A stretch of 45,246 nucleotides of DNA from Deltaproteobacteria bacterium. Lineage in GTDB: Bacteria; Myxococcota_A; UBA796; SXON01. Every line of letters begins with the position of its first letter. Within the stretch, counting starts at the first letter, position 1. Location of the stretch: contig CANKOI010000024.1 in assembly GCA_947484175.1 (NCBI GenBank), positions 1 through 45,246 of the forward strand. Direction: 5' to 3'. The notes under the pieces were generated by a model. The model saw only the letters and a list, made by a program, of their open reading frames with translations, searched no databases and was not told the origin of the DNA. Shown here one piece after another: positions 16,143-24,767 of the stretch. Both the position numbers and the translations under genes were made by a program.

Positions 16143-16675
16143 GCGAGGGCGCGACGGAGCTCCTGCCTCCGCACATCGCCGCCGACTTCTACTTGTGGCT
16201 GTGGTGGCGTTCCGAAGAGCAGTCCGGGCGGTTCAGCCTCGACGAGGGCGCGCCCGTCGAACTCTACCTCGACGACCGCCTTGCGCTTCGCGACACGGGC
16301 GAGGAGCGGCCAACCACCCTCCTCACGGGTGACAGCCCGGGTACCACCCCCGAGGCCCGGGCCGCCGTGCTCGGGGGCAAGGTGCCGAAGGAGCTACGCC
16401 TCCTGATCCGGCGTGAGGACCGGGAGTACCGGGTGACGCTCCGCGGAGAGCGAATCGGCATCGCGGGGGCCAAGCTGCCCACCCAGGTGAAGACCGGAGA
16501 GGTGGCAGAAGTGCTGTACGACCGCATGTTCGTCTACGAAGAACTGCACTGGATCGTGGCGTGTCTTCTGCGCCAGTTCGCTGCTGCGAGGGTGGCTGCC
16601 GACTGGCGCTCCGAGCAGGTGCCGCACATCCGGGATTGGCTGGCTTCGCTTGACGACCGCGGCTCGGGTGGGTAG
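16139..16675 (+). CDS. Unknown protein coupled to RdgC-like gene
   Basis: A 178-residue protein I cannot assign. It is soluble and acidic, starts with an aromatic segment (FYLWLWWRSEEQ) and has a beta-rich middle (APVELYLDDRLAL; KELRLLIRREDREYRVTL) and a helical end (LYDRMFVYEELHWIVACLLR; QVPHIRDWLASL). There is no signal peptide or membrane helix. The ATG overlaps the RdgC-like stop (ATGA), which argues that the two products work together, perhaps as a complex. tRNA-Arg follows 15 bases after its stop. Confidence 0.7.
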   Translation: MSEGATELLPPHIAADFYLWLWWRSEEQSGRFSLDEGAPVELYLDDRLALRDTGEERPTTLLTGDSPGTTPEARAAVLGGKVPKELRLLIRREDREYRVTLRGERIGIAGAKLPTQVKTGEVAEVLYDRMFVYEELHWIVACLLRQFAAARVAADWRSEQVPHIRDWLASLDDRGSGG

Positions 16676-16690
16676 TTGGCGGGCCCGAAC

Positions 16691-16767
<77 letters not shown>

Positions 16768-16842
16768 TCTCGCCTCGGCGGCTTGCCCGCTGCGGTGGCC
16801 CGGCTACGTTGCGGCCGTGCTGCGCGCTGAGCTGCAGGCCCG

Positions 16843-17703
16843 ATGAGGGTCCGATTCTGGGGAGTGCGGGGCTCGATCGCCGCGCCTGGCGCGGAGACTG
16901 CCCGCTATGGGGGAAACACCAGCTGTGTCGAGGTGCAGCTCCCGGGCGGCGACCCGATCGTGTTCGACATGGGTACCGGCGCCCGCGTTCTGGGGCGCGA
17001 GCTGTTGCAGCGCCCCGAGCGAGCCGTGCAAGTGTTCATCTCGCACTTCCACATGGATCACGTTTTCGGGTTCCCCTTCTTCGCGCCGGCCTTTGCTCCG
17101 AGTTTCAAGGTCTCGGTGTCGTCGCCCGCGTTCGGCGGAGAGGCCACGCGCGACCGTTTGGGGAGGTACCTGAACGGCCTGCTCCACCCCCTTCGGATGC
17201 CCGATCTGCCAGCTCCCATCGAGTACGGTGCGGTGCGGCCTGGGCGGCCGGTTCAGGTGGGTGAGGCCACGGTCACCCCTACCCAACTCGTTCATCCAGG
17301 GGGAGCGTGCGGGTACGTGGTCGAGGGAGGCGGGCGGAAGGTTGCGTACCTCACCGATTCGGGGCCGCTCTCTCGCCCGGGGGAAGGGCTCTCGGGAAAT
17401 TTGGCTCCGAACAGCCGAGAGAGAGAGCTGATCCGACTCCTGAGGGGGGCCGACCTTGTCGCGATGGACACCATGTTCACCGAATCCGAGTACATGGAGA
17501 AGTTGAACTGGGGCCACGGGTATCCGGAGTACTCGGCCGCTCTCTGTCGGGCGGCGGAGGTCAAGACCTTGGCGCTGTTCCACCACAGCCCAGATGCTGA
17601 AGACGACGACCTCGACCGCCTGAGTGAGCGCTGGGCCGGCGGCATAGACGGCATGAAGGTGATCCTCGCTAGGGAGGGGGCCGACGTGGATCTCGAGGGG
17701 TAG
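16843..17703 (+). CDS. Metallo-beta-lactamase-fold hydrolase
   Basis: A 286-residue MBL-fold protein of the phosphodiesterase/PhnP/RNase Z-like branch. It opens with MRVRFWGVRGSI and GGNTSCVEVQL, then DMGTGARVLG. The zinc motif is ISHFHMDHVFGFPFF near residue 67, with further ligands in LVHPGG, the Asp of YLTDSGPL, and FHHSP near residue 246. This branch usually cleaves phosphodiester bonds of cyclic nucleotides or similar small molecules; the substrate is not clear. ATG start, 75 bases past the tRNA. It begins a plus-strand run that continues to the mannose-6-phosphate isomerase. Confidence 0.85.
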   Translation: MRVRFWGVRGSIAAPGAETARYGGNTSCVEVQLPGGDPIVFDMGTGARVLGRELLQRPERAVQVFISHFHMDHVFGFPFFAPAFAPSFKVSVSSPAFGGEATRDRLGRYLNGLLHPLRMPDLPAPIEYGAVRPGRPVQVGEATVTPTQLVHPGGACGYVVEGGGRKVAYLTDSGPLSRPGEGLSGNLAPNSRERELIRLLRGADLVAMDTMFTESEYMEKLNWGHGYPEYSAALCRAAEVKTLALFHHSPDAEDDDLDRLSERWAGGIDGMKVILAREGADVDLEG

Positions 17704-17729
17704 CCGCGCTCTACCTGGACGAGTCGATC

Positions 17730-18044
17730 GTGCGGTGTTTCCTGGCTGGACTCTACCTCGCGGTCGTCGCCGTCTGGCTCGCTTGGCTGGCGAGCTGGAT
17801 CAACCGGGTAGAGCTGAGGTCGAGAGCCGCACCCGTGGTTTCGCTCTTGGGCTTCACCTTCGAGCGCGAAGGTGTGCGCGCGGAGGTGGTGGCCAGTGGA
17901 ACGTTCGGAGGGCGGGTGGTGAGGGTGCGTTGGAGGGCCAGCCTCCTTGGCGAACGAATGCACGCGGCGTTGGATGGCGGGCCGTGGATCGTGGCGCCCG
18001 ACGGCGGTGATCTCGAATCGTGGCTTCGGAGCTTGGTGGGGTGA
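17730..18044 (+). CDS. Small single-pass membrane protein, unknown function
   Basis: A 104-residue protein with one N-terminal membrane helix (about 5-24, LAGLYLAVVAVWLAWLASWI) and a basic, beta-looking remainder. I recognise no family. GTG start at 17730, preceded by GGACGAG. It sits between the MBL hydrolase and the isomerase, 26 and 12 bases away, and is probably co-transcribed. Confidence 0.55.
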   Translation: MRCFLAGLYLAVVAVWLAWLASWINRVELRSRAAPVVSLLGFTFEREGVRAEVVASGTFGGRVVRVRWRASLLGERMHAALDGGPWIVAPDGGDLESWLRSLVG

Positions 18045-18056
18045 GGGAAGCCGCCC

Positions 18057-18920
18057 GTGTTCGCCATTCCGACGCTTCCGGGCTACCCGGCGCGCTTGCT
18101 CCCGCTTCGCCTGATTCCCACCCTGAGTCGGCCGCCCTGGGGCGGTCAGCGCCTGGCCGCCTTGGGCAAGGGGGAGGGGAAGATCGGCGAGAGTTGGGAG
18201 GTGTGGCGGGAGAACGTCGTTCAGGGCGACGGGCGGGTGTTCGGCGAGGTCGCTGACTTTCCGCTGCTCGTAAAGCTGCTCGACACCAGCGAGCGACTCT
18301 CGGTACAGGTGCACCCCAACGCCGTTCAGGCGCGTGCTCTCGCCGGTGCGCCGCACGGCAAGGCGGAGGCCTGGGTGGTGCTGGAAGCCGAGCCCGGCGC
18401 CCGAATCGCCTACGGTCTCAATCGGGAACTGAGCGAGTTGGAGCTGCGGGAACGAGCCGAGTCTGGTGAAATCGAAGACGATTTGGTGTGGATCGAGCCC
18501 CGCCCCGGAGACGTGATCGATGTGCCGCCCGGAACCATCCACGCCATCGGTCCGGGGCTCTTCCTGTACGAAGTGCAGGAGCCGATCGATCTCACGTGGC
18601 GGCTGTACGACTGGGGGCGCGGGCGCGACCTTCACCTGACCCAGGCCTGTGCGGTCGCGGTGCGCACGCCGCTCCCGCCGCCGTGGCGCGAGCCCGTGAG
18701 GGTTTCTGACCGTGTGGTTCGGCTGATCGAGGGGCCGCACTTCGTGGTGGAGCGGGTCGCGCTCCCGCTGCAACGGCAGGGATGGGAGGCGATCACGGTG
18801 CTTCATGGGCAGGCCGAGGCGGCGGGTGTGGCGGCCGGGCCGGGCCAGACGCTCGTTCTCCCTCCTGGGCTGTGGCAGCTGCAAGGCGAAGGCGAGGCGT
18901 TGGCGGCCCGGCCGCGCTGA
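18057..18920 (+). CDS. manA: Mannose-6-phosphate isomerase, class I
   Basis: A 287-residue type I phosphomannose isomerase, interconverting mannose-6-phosphate and fructose-6-phosphate. It shows PPWGGQRLAALGKG, GESWEVW, the active-site LSVQVHPNAVQAR with the zinc-binding Gln/His pair, GKAEAWVVLEAEPGA with a Glu ligand, and GTIHAIGPGLFLYEVQEPIDLTWRLYDWGR with the second His. Short bacterial forms of about 300 residues are common. GTG start at 18057 with GAGGGAAG upstream. It could feed GDP-mannose or polysaccharide synthesis, but no such cluster is in view. Confidence 0.88.
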   Translation: MFAIPTLPGYPARLLPLRLIPTLSRPPWGGQRLAALGKGEGKIGESWEVWRENVVQGDGRVFGEVADFPLLVKLLDTSERLSVQVHPNAVQARALAGAPHGKAEAWVVLEAEPGARIAYGLNRELSELELRERAESGEIEDDLVWIEPRPGDVIDVPPGTIHAIGPGLFLYEVQEPIDLTWRLYDWGRGRDLHLTQACAVAVRTPLPPPWREPVRVSDRVVRLIEGPHFVVERVALPLQRQGWEAITVLHGQAEAAGVAAGPGQTLVLPPGLWQLQGEGEALAARPR

Positions 18921-18978
18921 TGGCGTGTTCAGGGGGGCAAGTGCCGTGCTATGGTGCCGGCGAACTGCGGAGCCTCGC

Positions 18979-20688
18979 TTGCTGCTCGCCCTCGCCATCC
19001 CCTTCGCCGCGGCCACCGAATGGCCCGCTGGCGAGGTCATCAATCCCGGCCTGACTGTCGACATCACCGAAGGCGGCTTCGACGCCATCGCCGAGCTGGT
19101 GCCGACGCTGCTCCCCAGCGGCATCCCCATCGGCGACGTGGGCGACGGCTACGCGGGCATTCTCGATCAGTGCTACCTCGGCGGGTACGAGTACCAGCTC
19201 ACCAACGGTCAGGTCGCGATCGAGGTTTCGAGCGTAGACATCTCTCCGGGCGACGGCGTGCTCAACATCGACGCGGCCCTGATTGTTTCCGTGAACACGC
19301 CGGCCGACCCCTTTGACCTCTACTTCAGCTTCGAGTGCCTCGAAGATACCTGTGCCGGCTACGTGAATCCCTTTCCCGTCGACGTGCACACATCGATGGC
19401 GCTCTCCATCGTGACGGACGACGCGGGCATGCGCACCCTCGACGCCACGATGGGCGAGATCGAGGTCGTCTACGAGCTCGATGGCGCCAACGACATCATG
19501 CTGTCGGGCTGTACGATCGGTGACATCGAGGAAGTGCTCAACTACGTAGGCCTCTCCGTCTACGATCTGCTCATCGGCGCGCTCGACAGCACCTTGCAGG
19601 CCCAGATCGCCGACCTCGGCCCCACCCTCGAAGAGACGATCGAAGATGCCTTCGCCGGCGCCACGGTCGAACAGGACATCGACCTCAACGGAGCCACTGT
19701 GCACCTGCTGGTGCAGCCCAGCAACGTGGAGGTCACACCGGCCTCCGTGCGATTGTGGATGGAGGGGGCGTTCGACGCCGCGCCCGCCGCCTGCATCGCC
19801 GCGTACGACACCGGCGGCTCGCTTCGGACCGACTCCAGTCTGCCTACGCCCGACGAAGTGCCCACGGGCATCGGCAAGGACTACCACGCCGGTGTTCTGG
19901 TGGGCGACGACTTCGCCAACAGCGCTCTCTACGCCTTCTGGCGCGGCGGGCTGCTCTGCTACGAGCTCGATGCGGCCTCCAGCCCCATCCCGCTCGATAC
20001 CAGCCTCCTGAACATCCTCACGGGCGATGCGTTCGCGCCACTCTTCGGGGAGGAGAACAAGCCGGTCACGCTCTCCACGAGGCCGATCAGCCCCCCTACG
20101 GTGAGCTACGCGGGCCAGTACGACCTCGGGCTCACGATCGCCGACCTGAACCTGGACTTCTTCGCGGAGCTGGATGGGCGCGCCGCCCGGATGATCTCCA
20201 TCGAGCTCGACGGGGAGGTGGGCGCCGACCTCGCACTCGACTCGGCGACGGGGAACCTCGCGATCGACATCGCGCTGGCGCCAGAGAACTTCGTTCCCAG
20301 CGTGAGCTACAACGAGATCGAGTCCGGTGCGAATGCCACGGTGGTGGAGAAGTTCGCGGGGCTCTTCGGCACCATCCTCGACAGTGTGGTGGGCGGTCTG
20401 ATCAGCGACCTCGCCTTCGCTCTGCCGAGCTTCAGCGGCCTCGGCCTCACCGAGCTTGAGGTCGGCGCCAACGGCAGCGAGAAGGACTGGCTGGGCGTCT
20501 ACGCTTCGTTGGGCCCGGTCAGCTACACCGGGGGCGACTGCGGCGGCTGCGGCGGGGGCTGTGGCGGTGCCGACACGGGCGGGAGCACGGAGTCGTCGTG
20601 CTCCGGCGGGTGTTCGGCCGTGCCCACCGCGCCTTGGGTAGCCGTCGGCGCGGCCCTGCTGTGGATGCGCCGCCGCCGCGCCGACTGA
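18979..20688 (+). CDS. Exported protein with MYXO-CTERM-like C-terminal sorting signal
   Basis: A 569-residue exported protein. The signal MLLALAIPFAAA is short. The mature part is acidic and beta-rich, with two long, similar-looking halves (DVDISP/ITEGG-type segments, then PTVSYAGQYDLGLTIADLNL) that suggest lipid-binding or BPI-like beta sheets, though I cannot prove this. Near the C-terminus is a Cys/Gly-rich run (GGDCGGCGGGCGG), then SSCSGGCS, a hydrophobic helix (VAVGAALLW) and MRRRRAD. This is the MYXO-CTERM-like layout, implying processing and surface attachment. The start is uncertain: TTG at 18979 has GGAG six bases upstream, while GTG at 18946 would add 11 residues with two Arg. Confidence 0.7.
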   Translation: MLLALAIPFAAATEWPAGEVINPGLTVDITEGGFDAIAELVPTLLPSGIPIGDVGDGYAGILDQCYLGGYEYQLTNGQVAIEVSSVDISPGDGVLNIDAALIVSVNTPADPFDLYFSFECLEDTCAGYVNPFPVDVHTSMALSIVTDDAGMRTLDATMGEIEVVYELDGANDIMLSGCTIGDIEEVLNYVGLSVYDLLIGALDSTLQAQIADLGPTLEETIEDAFAGATVEQDIDLNGATVHLLVQPSNVEVTPASVRLWMEGAFDAAPAACIAAYDTGGSLRTDSSLPTPDEVPTGIGKDYHAGVLVGDDFANSALYAFWRGGLLCYELDAASSPIPLDTSLLNILTGDAFAPLFGEENKPVTLSTRPISPPTVSYAGQYDLGLTIADLNLDFFAELDGRAARMISIELDGEVGADLALDSATGNLAIDIALAPENFVPSVSYNEIESGANATVVEKFAGLFGTILDSVVGGLISDLAFALPSFSGLGLTELEVGANGSEKDWLGVYASLGPVSYTGGDCGGCGGGCGGADTGGSTESSCSGGCSAVPTAPWVAVGAALLWMRRRRAD

Positions 20689-20694
20689 GCGGGC

Positions 20695-20711
20695 CGGGGT
20701 GAAACTCCCCG
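20695..20711. terminator. Weak hairpin between convergent genes
   Basis: A CGGGG/CCCCG stem with a seven-base loop lies in the 24-base gap between the sorted surface protein and the copper monooxygenase-like gene. No T tract. Possible terminator only. Confidence 0.3.
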
Positions 20712-20712
20712 C

Positions 20713-21906
20713 CTACTCGCTGGGTACCACCCACACAAAACCGAAGCACATCTCGTCGCCGGTCTCCTCGCCGAACGACACCGCTCCCGCTTCGGGGTTG
20801 TCGTACACGCAGGTGGTGGACACTCGATCGCCGCTCTTCAGCTCCACCGGGTCGCTGAAGACGGGCAAGAGCTGGTTGTGGAAGTACCAGCCGTTCATGT
20901 CTACCACGCACTGTTCGGGGTCACTCTCCACGGTCATGTGGAAGCCCACGCCGGCCTGATGCATGTGCGGGAAGGCAGCCACGATGTCGACGTCCGCACC
21001 GCGGTAGCGCGAGCGGTCCGTGACCTCGTACGCCTCGCTCTCCCCGGGGATGCTGAAGCCTGTCGGGCCGAAGGGCATCGTTGACACCTCGCGCTCCACG
21101 CTGTCCGCCACCAAGAGCCCGTAGCCGCTCTGATCTGCGATCTGGTCGGCACCCTCGAAGCTGTTGAAGTAGTGCATCTGGAGGATCAGCTCGGCCCCCG
21201 CTTCGACCGGGACGCCGGCGCCTTCTGGGAAGGTGAGCGGCGTTCCGCCCGACGCCCACGCGCCCACGACGCTCCAGTCCGATTGGCCGAACCCGGAGCA
21301 GCTGAATCCCTCGGGTACGCGCTGGCTGTCGCTCACGGAGCTGGGCCGGAAGAGCACGACGTGATGCACGATCTCCGGTCGGTCCACCAGTGCTTCGAGA
21401 CCCGTGAGGTACACGGCGCCTGCATTGCCGACAGGGAGGGCGAAGCAGCGATAGTCGTTGCCGTCGTTGCCGAACTCGGGCTGGTAAGGCTCGCCGCGGA
21501 GCTCGGCGTCGAAGGGACCGATGCTGGGGATGACGCCGGGGCCATCTACTTGGGTGGAGGGGTCGCCGAGCGCCGCTCCGCCCTCGGCCCAGCCGAGCAG
21601 GGTTTCACGATTTGCGCTCGCCAGCACGTACCGGTCGGAGTTCTCGTAGTCGTGGCAAGCGGGGTCGGGAGCGGCCGGCGGCATCGTGCCGGCTTGCACG
21701 TAGCTGGAGATCGCCGCGGAGAGGGCCTGAACGCTGAGCGGGTCGGCAAAGCTTGGCGCCGTTCCGGCGTCGGTGTGGCAGCGAACGCAGCTCCGGTCCA
21801 GGATCGGCTTCACGTCGCGGTAGTAGGTGAGCTCCTCGGCGGGGCTTGTCCCCTCGGAATCGGTTGGCGGAGTTGCGGGGCAGGCGATCGTGAGAAGCAG
21901 GACCAC
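20713..21906 (-). CDS. Copper type II monooxygenase-like lipoprotein with haem c motif
   Basis: A 397-residue lipoprotein (MVLLLTIAC, Cys at 9). Near residue 44 is SCVRCH, a CxxCH haem c motif in a short cytochrome-like segment (YRDVKPILDRSCVRCH). The rest resembles the peptidylglycine/dopamine beta monooxygenase fold: EIVHHVVLF (HH near 182), LILQMHYFN (His near 245), and FPHMHQAGVGFHM (HxH near 317), matching the layout of both copper sites. A similar haem-plus-copper-domain layout is common in Myxococcota lipoproteins. The oxidised substrate is unknown. GTG at 21906 has AGGAG seven bases upstream; the longer upstream frame overlaps another lipoprotein and is rejected. Confidence 0.8.
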   Translation of the reverse strand: MVLLLTIACPATPPTDSEGTSPAEELTYYRDVKPILDRSCVRCHTDAGTAPSFADPLSVQALSAAISSYVQAGTMPPAAPDPACHDYENSDRYVLASANRETLLGWAEGGAALGDPSTQVDGPGVIPSIGPFDAELRGEPYQPEFGNDGNDYRCFALPVGNAGAVYLTGLEALVDRPEIVHHVVLFRPSSVSDSQRVPEGFSCSGFGQSDWSVVGAWASGGTPLTFPEGAGVPVEAGAELILQMHYFNSFEGADQIADQSGYGLLVADSVEREVSTMPFGPTGFSIPGESEAYEVTDRSRYRGADVDIVAAFPHMHQAGVGFHMTVESDPEQCVVDMNGWYFHNQLLPVFSDPVELKSGDRVSTTCVYDNPEAGAVSFGEETGDEMCFGFVWVVPSE

Positions 21907-21913
21907 GGTGGAT

Positions 21914-21918
21914 CTCCT
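21914..21918 (-). promoter_or_regulatory. Ribosome binding site (AGGAG) for copper monooxygenase-like gene
   Basis: AGGAG on the minus strand with a 7-base spacer to the GTG at 21906. It confirms that the 9-residue signal peptide is the true N-terminus. Confidence 0.75.
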
Positions 21919-21962
21919 AGACGGTGGGTAGCGCACGACCGCGCGCGCCCGCAAGGGGGAAT

Positions 21963-22499
21963 TCACTCCGGTCGTGGTCCTGGCCGGATCCGAAACGTAG
22001 CGAGCACCAGATCGGACTGCCGTTTGGCTTCGAGCAGGCCTCCCGGAGGGATGACCACTTCTAGGTCCCAGGCCAAGTCTGCGGCCGTCACGAAATAGCC
22101 GAGCACCCGGGCATCCGCTGCGTCCTCGGGGGTACACGTGGCGGCCGTGAGCGGGTTTACGCCGGCCACCGCCCGGTAGCCGGCCGTGCTCTGGAATTTC
22201 CATGTGCAACCGCGCCGGGGTGGGGGGCCGAGCTCGCCGCTCTCTCGCACCGAAACCTCAATTCGAGCCCGCGTTTCGGCATGCACGAGCGTGACACGGG
22301 GTGGCCGGCCCTCCACGCCGGGGATGGCTTCCCACCCGGAGGGCACCCGGACGCTCCAAGGCAGGCGGTCGTCTACCCAAGCGCCGCTTCGGAGGGCGCC
22401 CGTTGCTTGGGAGGTTGCGTTTGTCGAATGCTCCGCCACGAGCGTGGGCGAGACGGGCTCGGTTCGCGGACAGGCCGCGAGGATGAGGATGAGGGGCAT
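21963..22499 (-). CDS. Small lipoprotein of unknown function
   Basis: A 178-residue predicted lipoprotein (MPLILILAAC, Cys at 10). The mature part has LPWSVRVPSGWEAIPGVEG and a closing AWDLEVVIPPGGLLEAKRQS, resembling the beta sheets of small periplasmic proteins of the PsbP/DcrB kind, but this is only a likeness. Cys residues (GCTWKF, ATCTPED) could form a disulfide. Its start overlaps the stop of the interrupted hydratase by one base, and the monooxygenase gene follows 56 bases later, so it belongs to the MeaB operon. Confidence 0.75.
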   Translation of the reverse strand: MPLILILAACPRTEPVSPTLVAEHSTNATSQATGALRSGAWVDDRLPWSVRVPSGWEAIPGVEGRPPRVTLVHAETRARIEVSVRESGELGPPPRRGCTWKFQSTAGYRAVAGVNPLTAATCTPEDAADARVLGYFVTAADLAWDLEVVIPPGGLLEAKRQSDLVLATFRIRPGPRPE

Positions 22500-23272
22500 C
22501 ACGGACGCCGGCCCGCCCGTGATTGGTCGAGTGCCGCGAGATGGGCGGGGCCGCCCCAGAGTTTGGCGAAGGCAGTACGCTCGGCCTCCGCACCCTCGTG
22601 AGCGAGCGCTACGGCCGCCGCTACGACCTCGCGAGGTAGTGCGGCCACGGCCGCTCCCCAGGCCCGCGCCGCGCCCACCGGGTCGTCCACAATCTCGTCT
22701 ACGAGGCCCGCGTGTCGGGCCTCCTCTGCCTGAAGCACGCGCGCTTAGAGCAGGAGGCGAAGGGCGCGGGCCCGGCCAAGGCGCCGCACGAGTCGCTCTC
22801 CACCGCCGAAACCAGGGCTCAGCCCCAGCCGTGCCTGCACCCACCCCACCGAGGCGGCGGGGCTGGCGAACACCGTATGGCAGCAGGAGAGCAGCTCCGC
22901 TCCGCCTCCGAGCGCCGGTCCCGTGACCGCGGCCACCACGACAGGAGCGGCGTTCTCGATCGCGGACAGGGTGGCCGCCATGAAGTCCTGCAGCTCCACG
23001 CCCACGCCCGGCGCGGTGAGGTGTGCCCGGATCGCGAAGAGGTCGCCACCCGCGCAGAACGCATCGCCCTCCCCGCGCAACAGCAGGACGGAGGCACCGC
23101 TCACCTGCACCGCGGCATCATGAAGCTCGATCATCATCTGCGCGGAGAGGGCGTTGCGACGGTCGGGGGCGTCGAGCACGATCTCTGCGACAGCCCCTCG
23201 CTGCGCCCGCACGGTGCCCGGTCGGGGCGGCAGGCGGGCCACACGCGCCCGGAACCGGTCGCTCGGCGTCAC
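22499..23272 (-). pseudogene. Enoyl-CoA hydratase/isomerase, interrupted by one in-frame stop
   Basis: A crotonase-family gene of 258 codons with a single in-frame TAA at 22745-22747 (codon 176). The part before it has APDRRNALSAQMMIEL, LLRGEGDAFCAGGDL and the oxyanion GPALGGGAELLSCC, and continues through LSPGFGGGERLVRRLG. After the stop the same frame reads ARVLQAEEARHAGLVDEIV, precisely the next conserved segment, so no frameshift is involved. One base change (for example TCA to TAA) explains it. The Glu after the oxyanion loop is kept, but the second hydratase Glu seems replaced (VQARLGL). GTG start overlaps the meaB stop (GTGA). It may be a real pseudogene or a sequence error; the 175-residue N-terminal product is unlikely to be functional. 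Confidence 0.85.
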
Positions 23273-24204
23273 TTTGCCCGCCGCGGCATGGAGCCGGGCG
23301 AGAGGCCACCCGCTCGCAACACCGCAATCTCCTCGCCAAAAGCAGCCAGCGCGTGCGCGCGGGCATCTTCCGCCACGAGGTCGAGCCAGGTTCGCACACG
23401 CGCGTCGCCCCGGCGCACTCGCCAGCTCTCAAGGCCCTCGCCGGCGAGCCACGCGGCGTGGTCCGCCAGCGCGTTCACCACCGGCAGCATGCCCTCCCCA
23501 CGCAAGGCACTTGTCGCGAAGACGGGCGCTTTCCACCCGGGCCGCATGTCGAGGTGCACGGCGAGCTCCAATTCCCGCACCAACGCGTCGGCTCCTGGCC
23601 GGTCGGCCTTGTTCACCACGAAAATGTCGGCGATCTCGATGAGGCCCGCCTTCATGGCCTGCACGCTGTCGCCGCTCTCGGGCGTGAGCACCACCAAAAC
23701 CGTGTCGGCCACCTCCATCACTCCGAGCTCCCCTTGGCCGACCCCCACCGTCTCCACGATCACCTCGTCGAAGCCCACCGCATCGAGGAGATCGACCACC
23801 TGGCTCGTCGCGCGGGAGAGCCCGCCGGCGTGTCCGCGAGCACTGAGCGAACGGATGTACACCCCCGGATCGAGGACATGACGGTCGAGCCTCAGCCGGT
23901 CGCCGAGGATGGCGCCGCCCGAAAAGGGAGAGCTGGGATCGACCGCAACTACGGCCACCCGCGCGCCGCGACCCCGCGCCGCAGAGACGAGCTGGTCGGT
24001 GAAGGTGCTTTTCCCTGCTCCGGGTGGGCCGGTGAGGCCGATCACGCGGGGTTGCCCGGGCCCCTGGGCGCGGCGCGGCGCGGCTTGGGCCATCACCGCG
24101 TCGGCGTCGGGCGCGCGGTCCTCCACCCGCGAGATCAGTCTGGCGAGCGCACTTCGTTCGCCCGCGAGGGCGCGCTGGAGCAGCGAATGGGAACGGGTGT
24201 CCAC
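23269..24204 (-). CDS. meaB: MeaB/ArgK-type GTPase, methylmalonyl-CoA mutase chaperone
   Basis: A 311-residue G3E-family GTPase. MeaB protects and reloads adenosylcobalamin in methylmalonyl-CoA mutase and related acyl-CoA mutases. It has Walker A GLTGPPGAGKSTF, the switch region DPSSPFSGGAILGDRLRL, VIVETVGVGQGE, and NKAD for guanine specificity. The length is typical. GTG start at 24204. It heads a minus-strand operon with an enoyl-CoA hydratase, two lipoproteins and the monooxygenase. The mutase itself is not in the window, although a B12-binding subunit-like gene is at 33166-33567. Confidence 0.93.
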   Translation of the reverse strand: MDTRSHSLLQRALAGERSALARLISRVEDRAPDADAVMAQAAPRRAQGPGQPRVIGLTGPPGAGKSTFTDQLVSAARGRGARVAVVAVDPSSPFSGGAILGDRLRLDRHVLDPGVYIRSLSARGHAGGLSRATSQVVDLLDAVGFDEVIVETVGVGQGELGVMEVADTVLVVLTPESGDSVQAMKAGLIEIADIFVVNKADRPGADALVRELELAVHLDMRPGWKAPVFATSALRGEGMLPVVNALADHAAWLAGEGLESWRVRRGDARVRTWLDLVAEDARAHALAAFGEEIAVLRAGGLSPGSMPRRAK

Positions 24205-24274
24205 GTCGCCGGCCTAACGCGCGGCGTGCGCGGCCGGTTCCCGCGAGATAGCGCGGCTGCACTTCGGAGCGTTG

Positions 24275-24760
24275 ATGCGGTCGTGCTTCCTCCTTGCCCT
24301 GTTTCCGCTGGCTGCCTGTGCGGGCGCTTCGGCGACTGTCGAAGGATCGGCGGGGGGCATTCAGTGGGGAGAGTCCGCGTTTGTCTTCGTTGGCGCTCGT
24401 TATGTCGTGATTTCGGCCACTGAACTCGACTGCCGGGACGTGGACTGGGTGTCGCGCAACTACGACGAAGGGGTCAAACCCACCGACCTCAACGTGTCCA
24501 CGTTGCAGTTCACGTTCGCATCGGGCGATGCCGTGGAGAAAGGCAAGTTCCTAATCGCCCAGGGCGGCCAGGTGCAGTCGACGATCGTGAACGTGTCGGG
24601 CGACGTCTTTCGTGAATTCAATGCCGTCGGTGGGACGTTCGAAATCGACGAAACGGAAGTGGAGGGCGCCACTACGGGTTCCTTCGACGAAGTCGCCTTC
24701 GACGACGGCACCCTTTCCGGTAGCTTTACCGCTGAGTTCTGTGTGAACCTCAAGCCCTGA
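24275..24760 (+). CDS. Small lipoprotein of unknown function
   Basis: A 161-residue predicted lipoprotein: MRSCFLLALFPLAAC, with the lipobox Cys at 15. The mature domain is beta-rich and acidic (YVVISATELDCRDVDWVSRN; STLQFTFASGD; DDGTLSGSFTAEFCVNL); two Cys may form a disulfide. I do not recognise a family. ATG at 24275 is chosen over the TTG just before because GGAG stands five bases upstream. It is followed after seven bases by the coiled-coil/barrel protein, so the two are probably co-transcribed. Confidence 0.75.
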   Translation: MRSCFLLALFPLAACAGASATVEGSAGGIQWGESAFVFVGARYVVISATELDCRDVDWVSRNYDEGVKPTDLNVSTLQFTFASGDAVEKGKFLIAQGGQVQSTIVNVSGDVFREFNAVGGTFEIDETEVEGATTGSFDEVAFDDGTLSGSFTAEFCVNLKP

Positions 24761-24767
24761 GGCGAAC

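Noticed and set aside
22745..22747. TAA in the hydratase read as a recoded amino acid
   Set aside because: No recoding signal or special tRNA is seen; a point mutation or base-call error is simpler.
24207..24237. CCGGCC/GGCCGG dyad between meaB and the lipoprotein gene as an operator
   Set aside because: Short and GC-only; expected by chance in such DNA, with no supporting promoter boxes.
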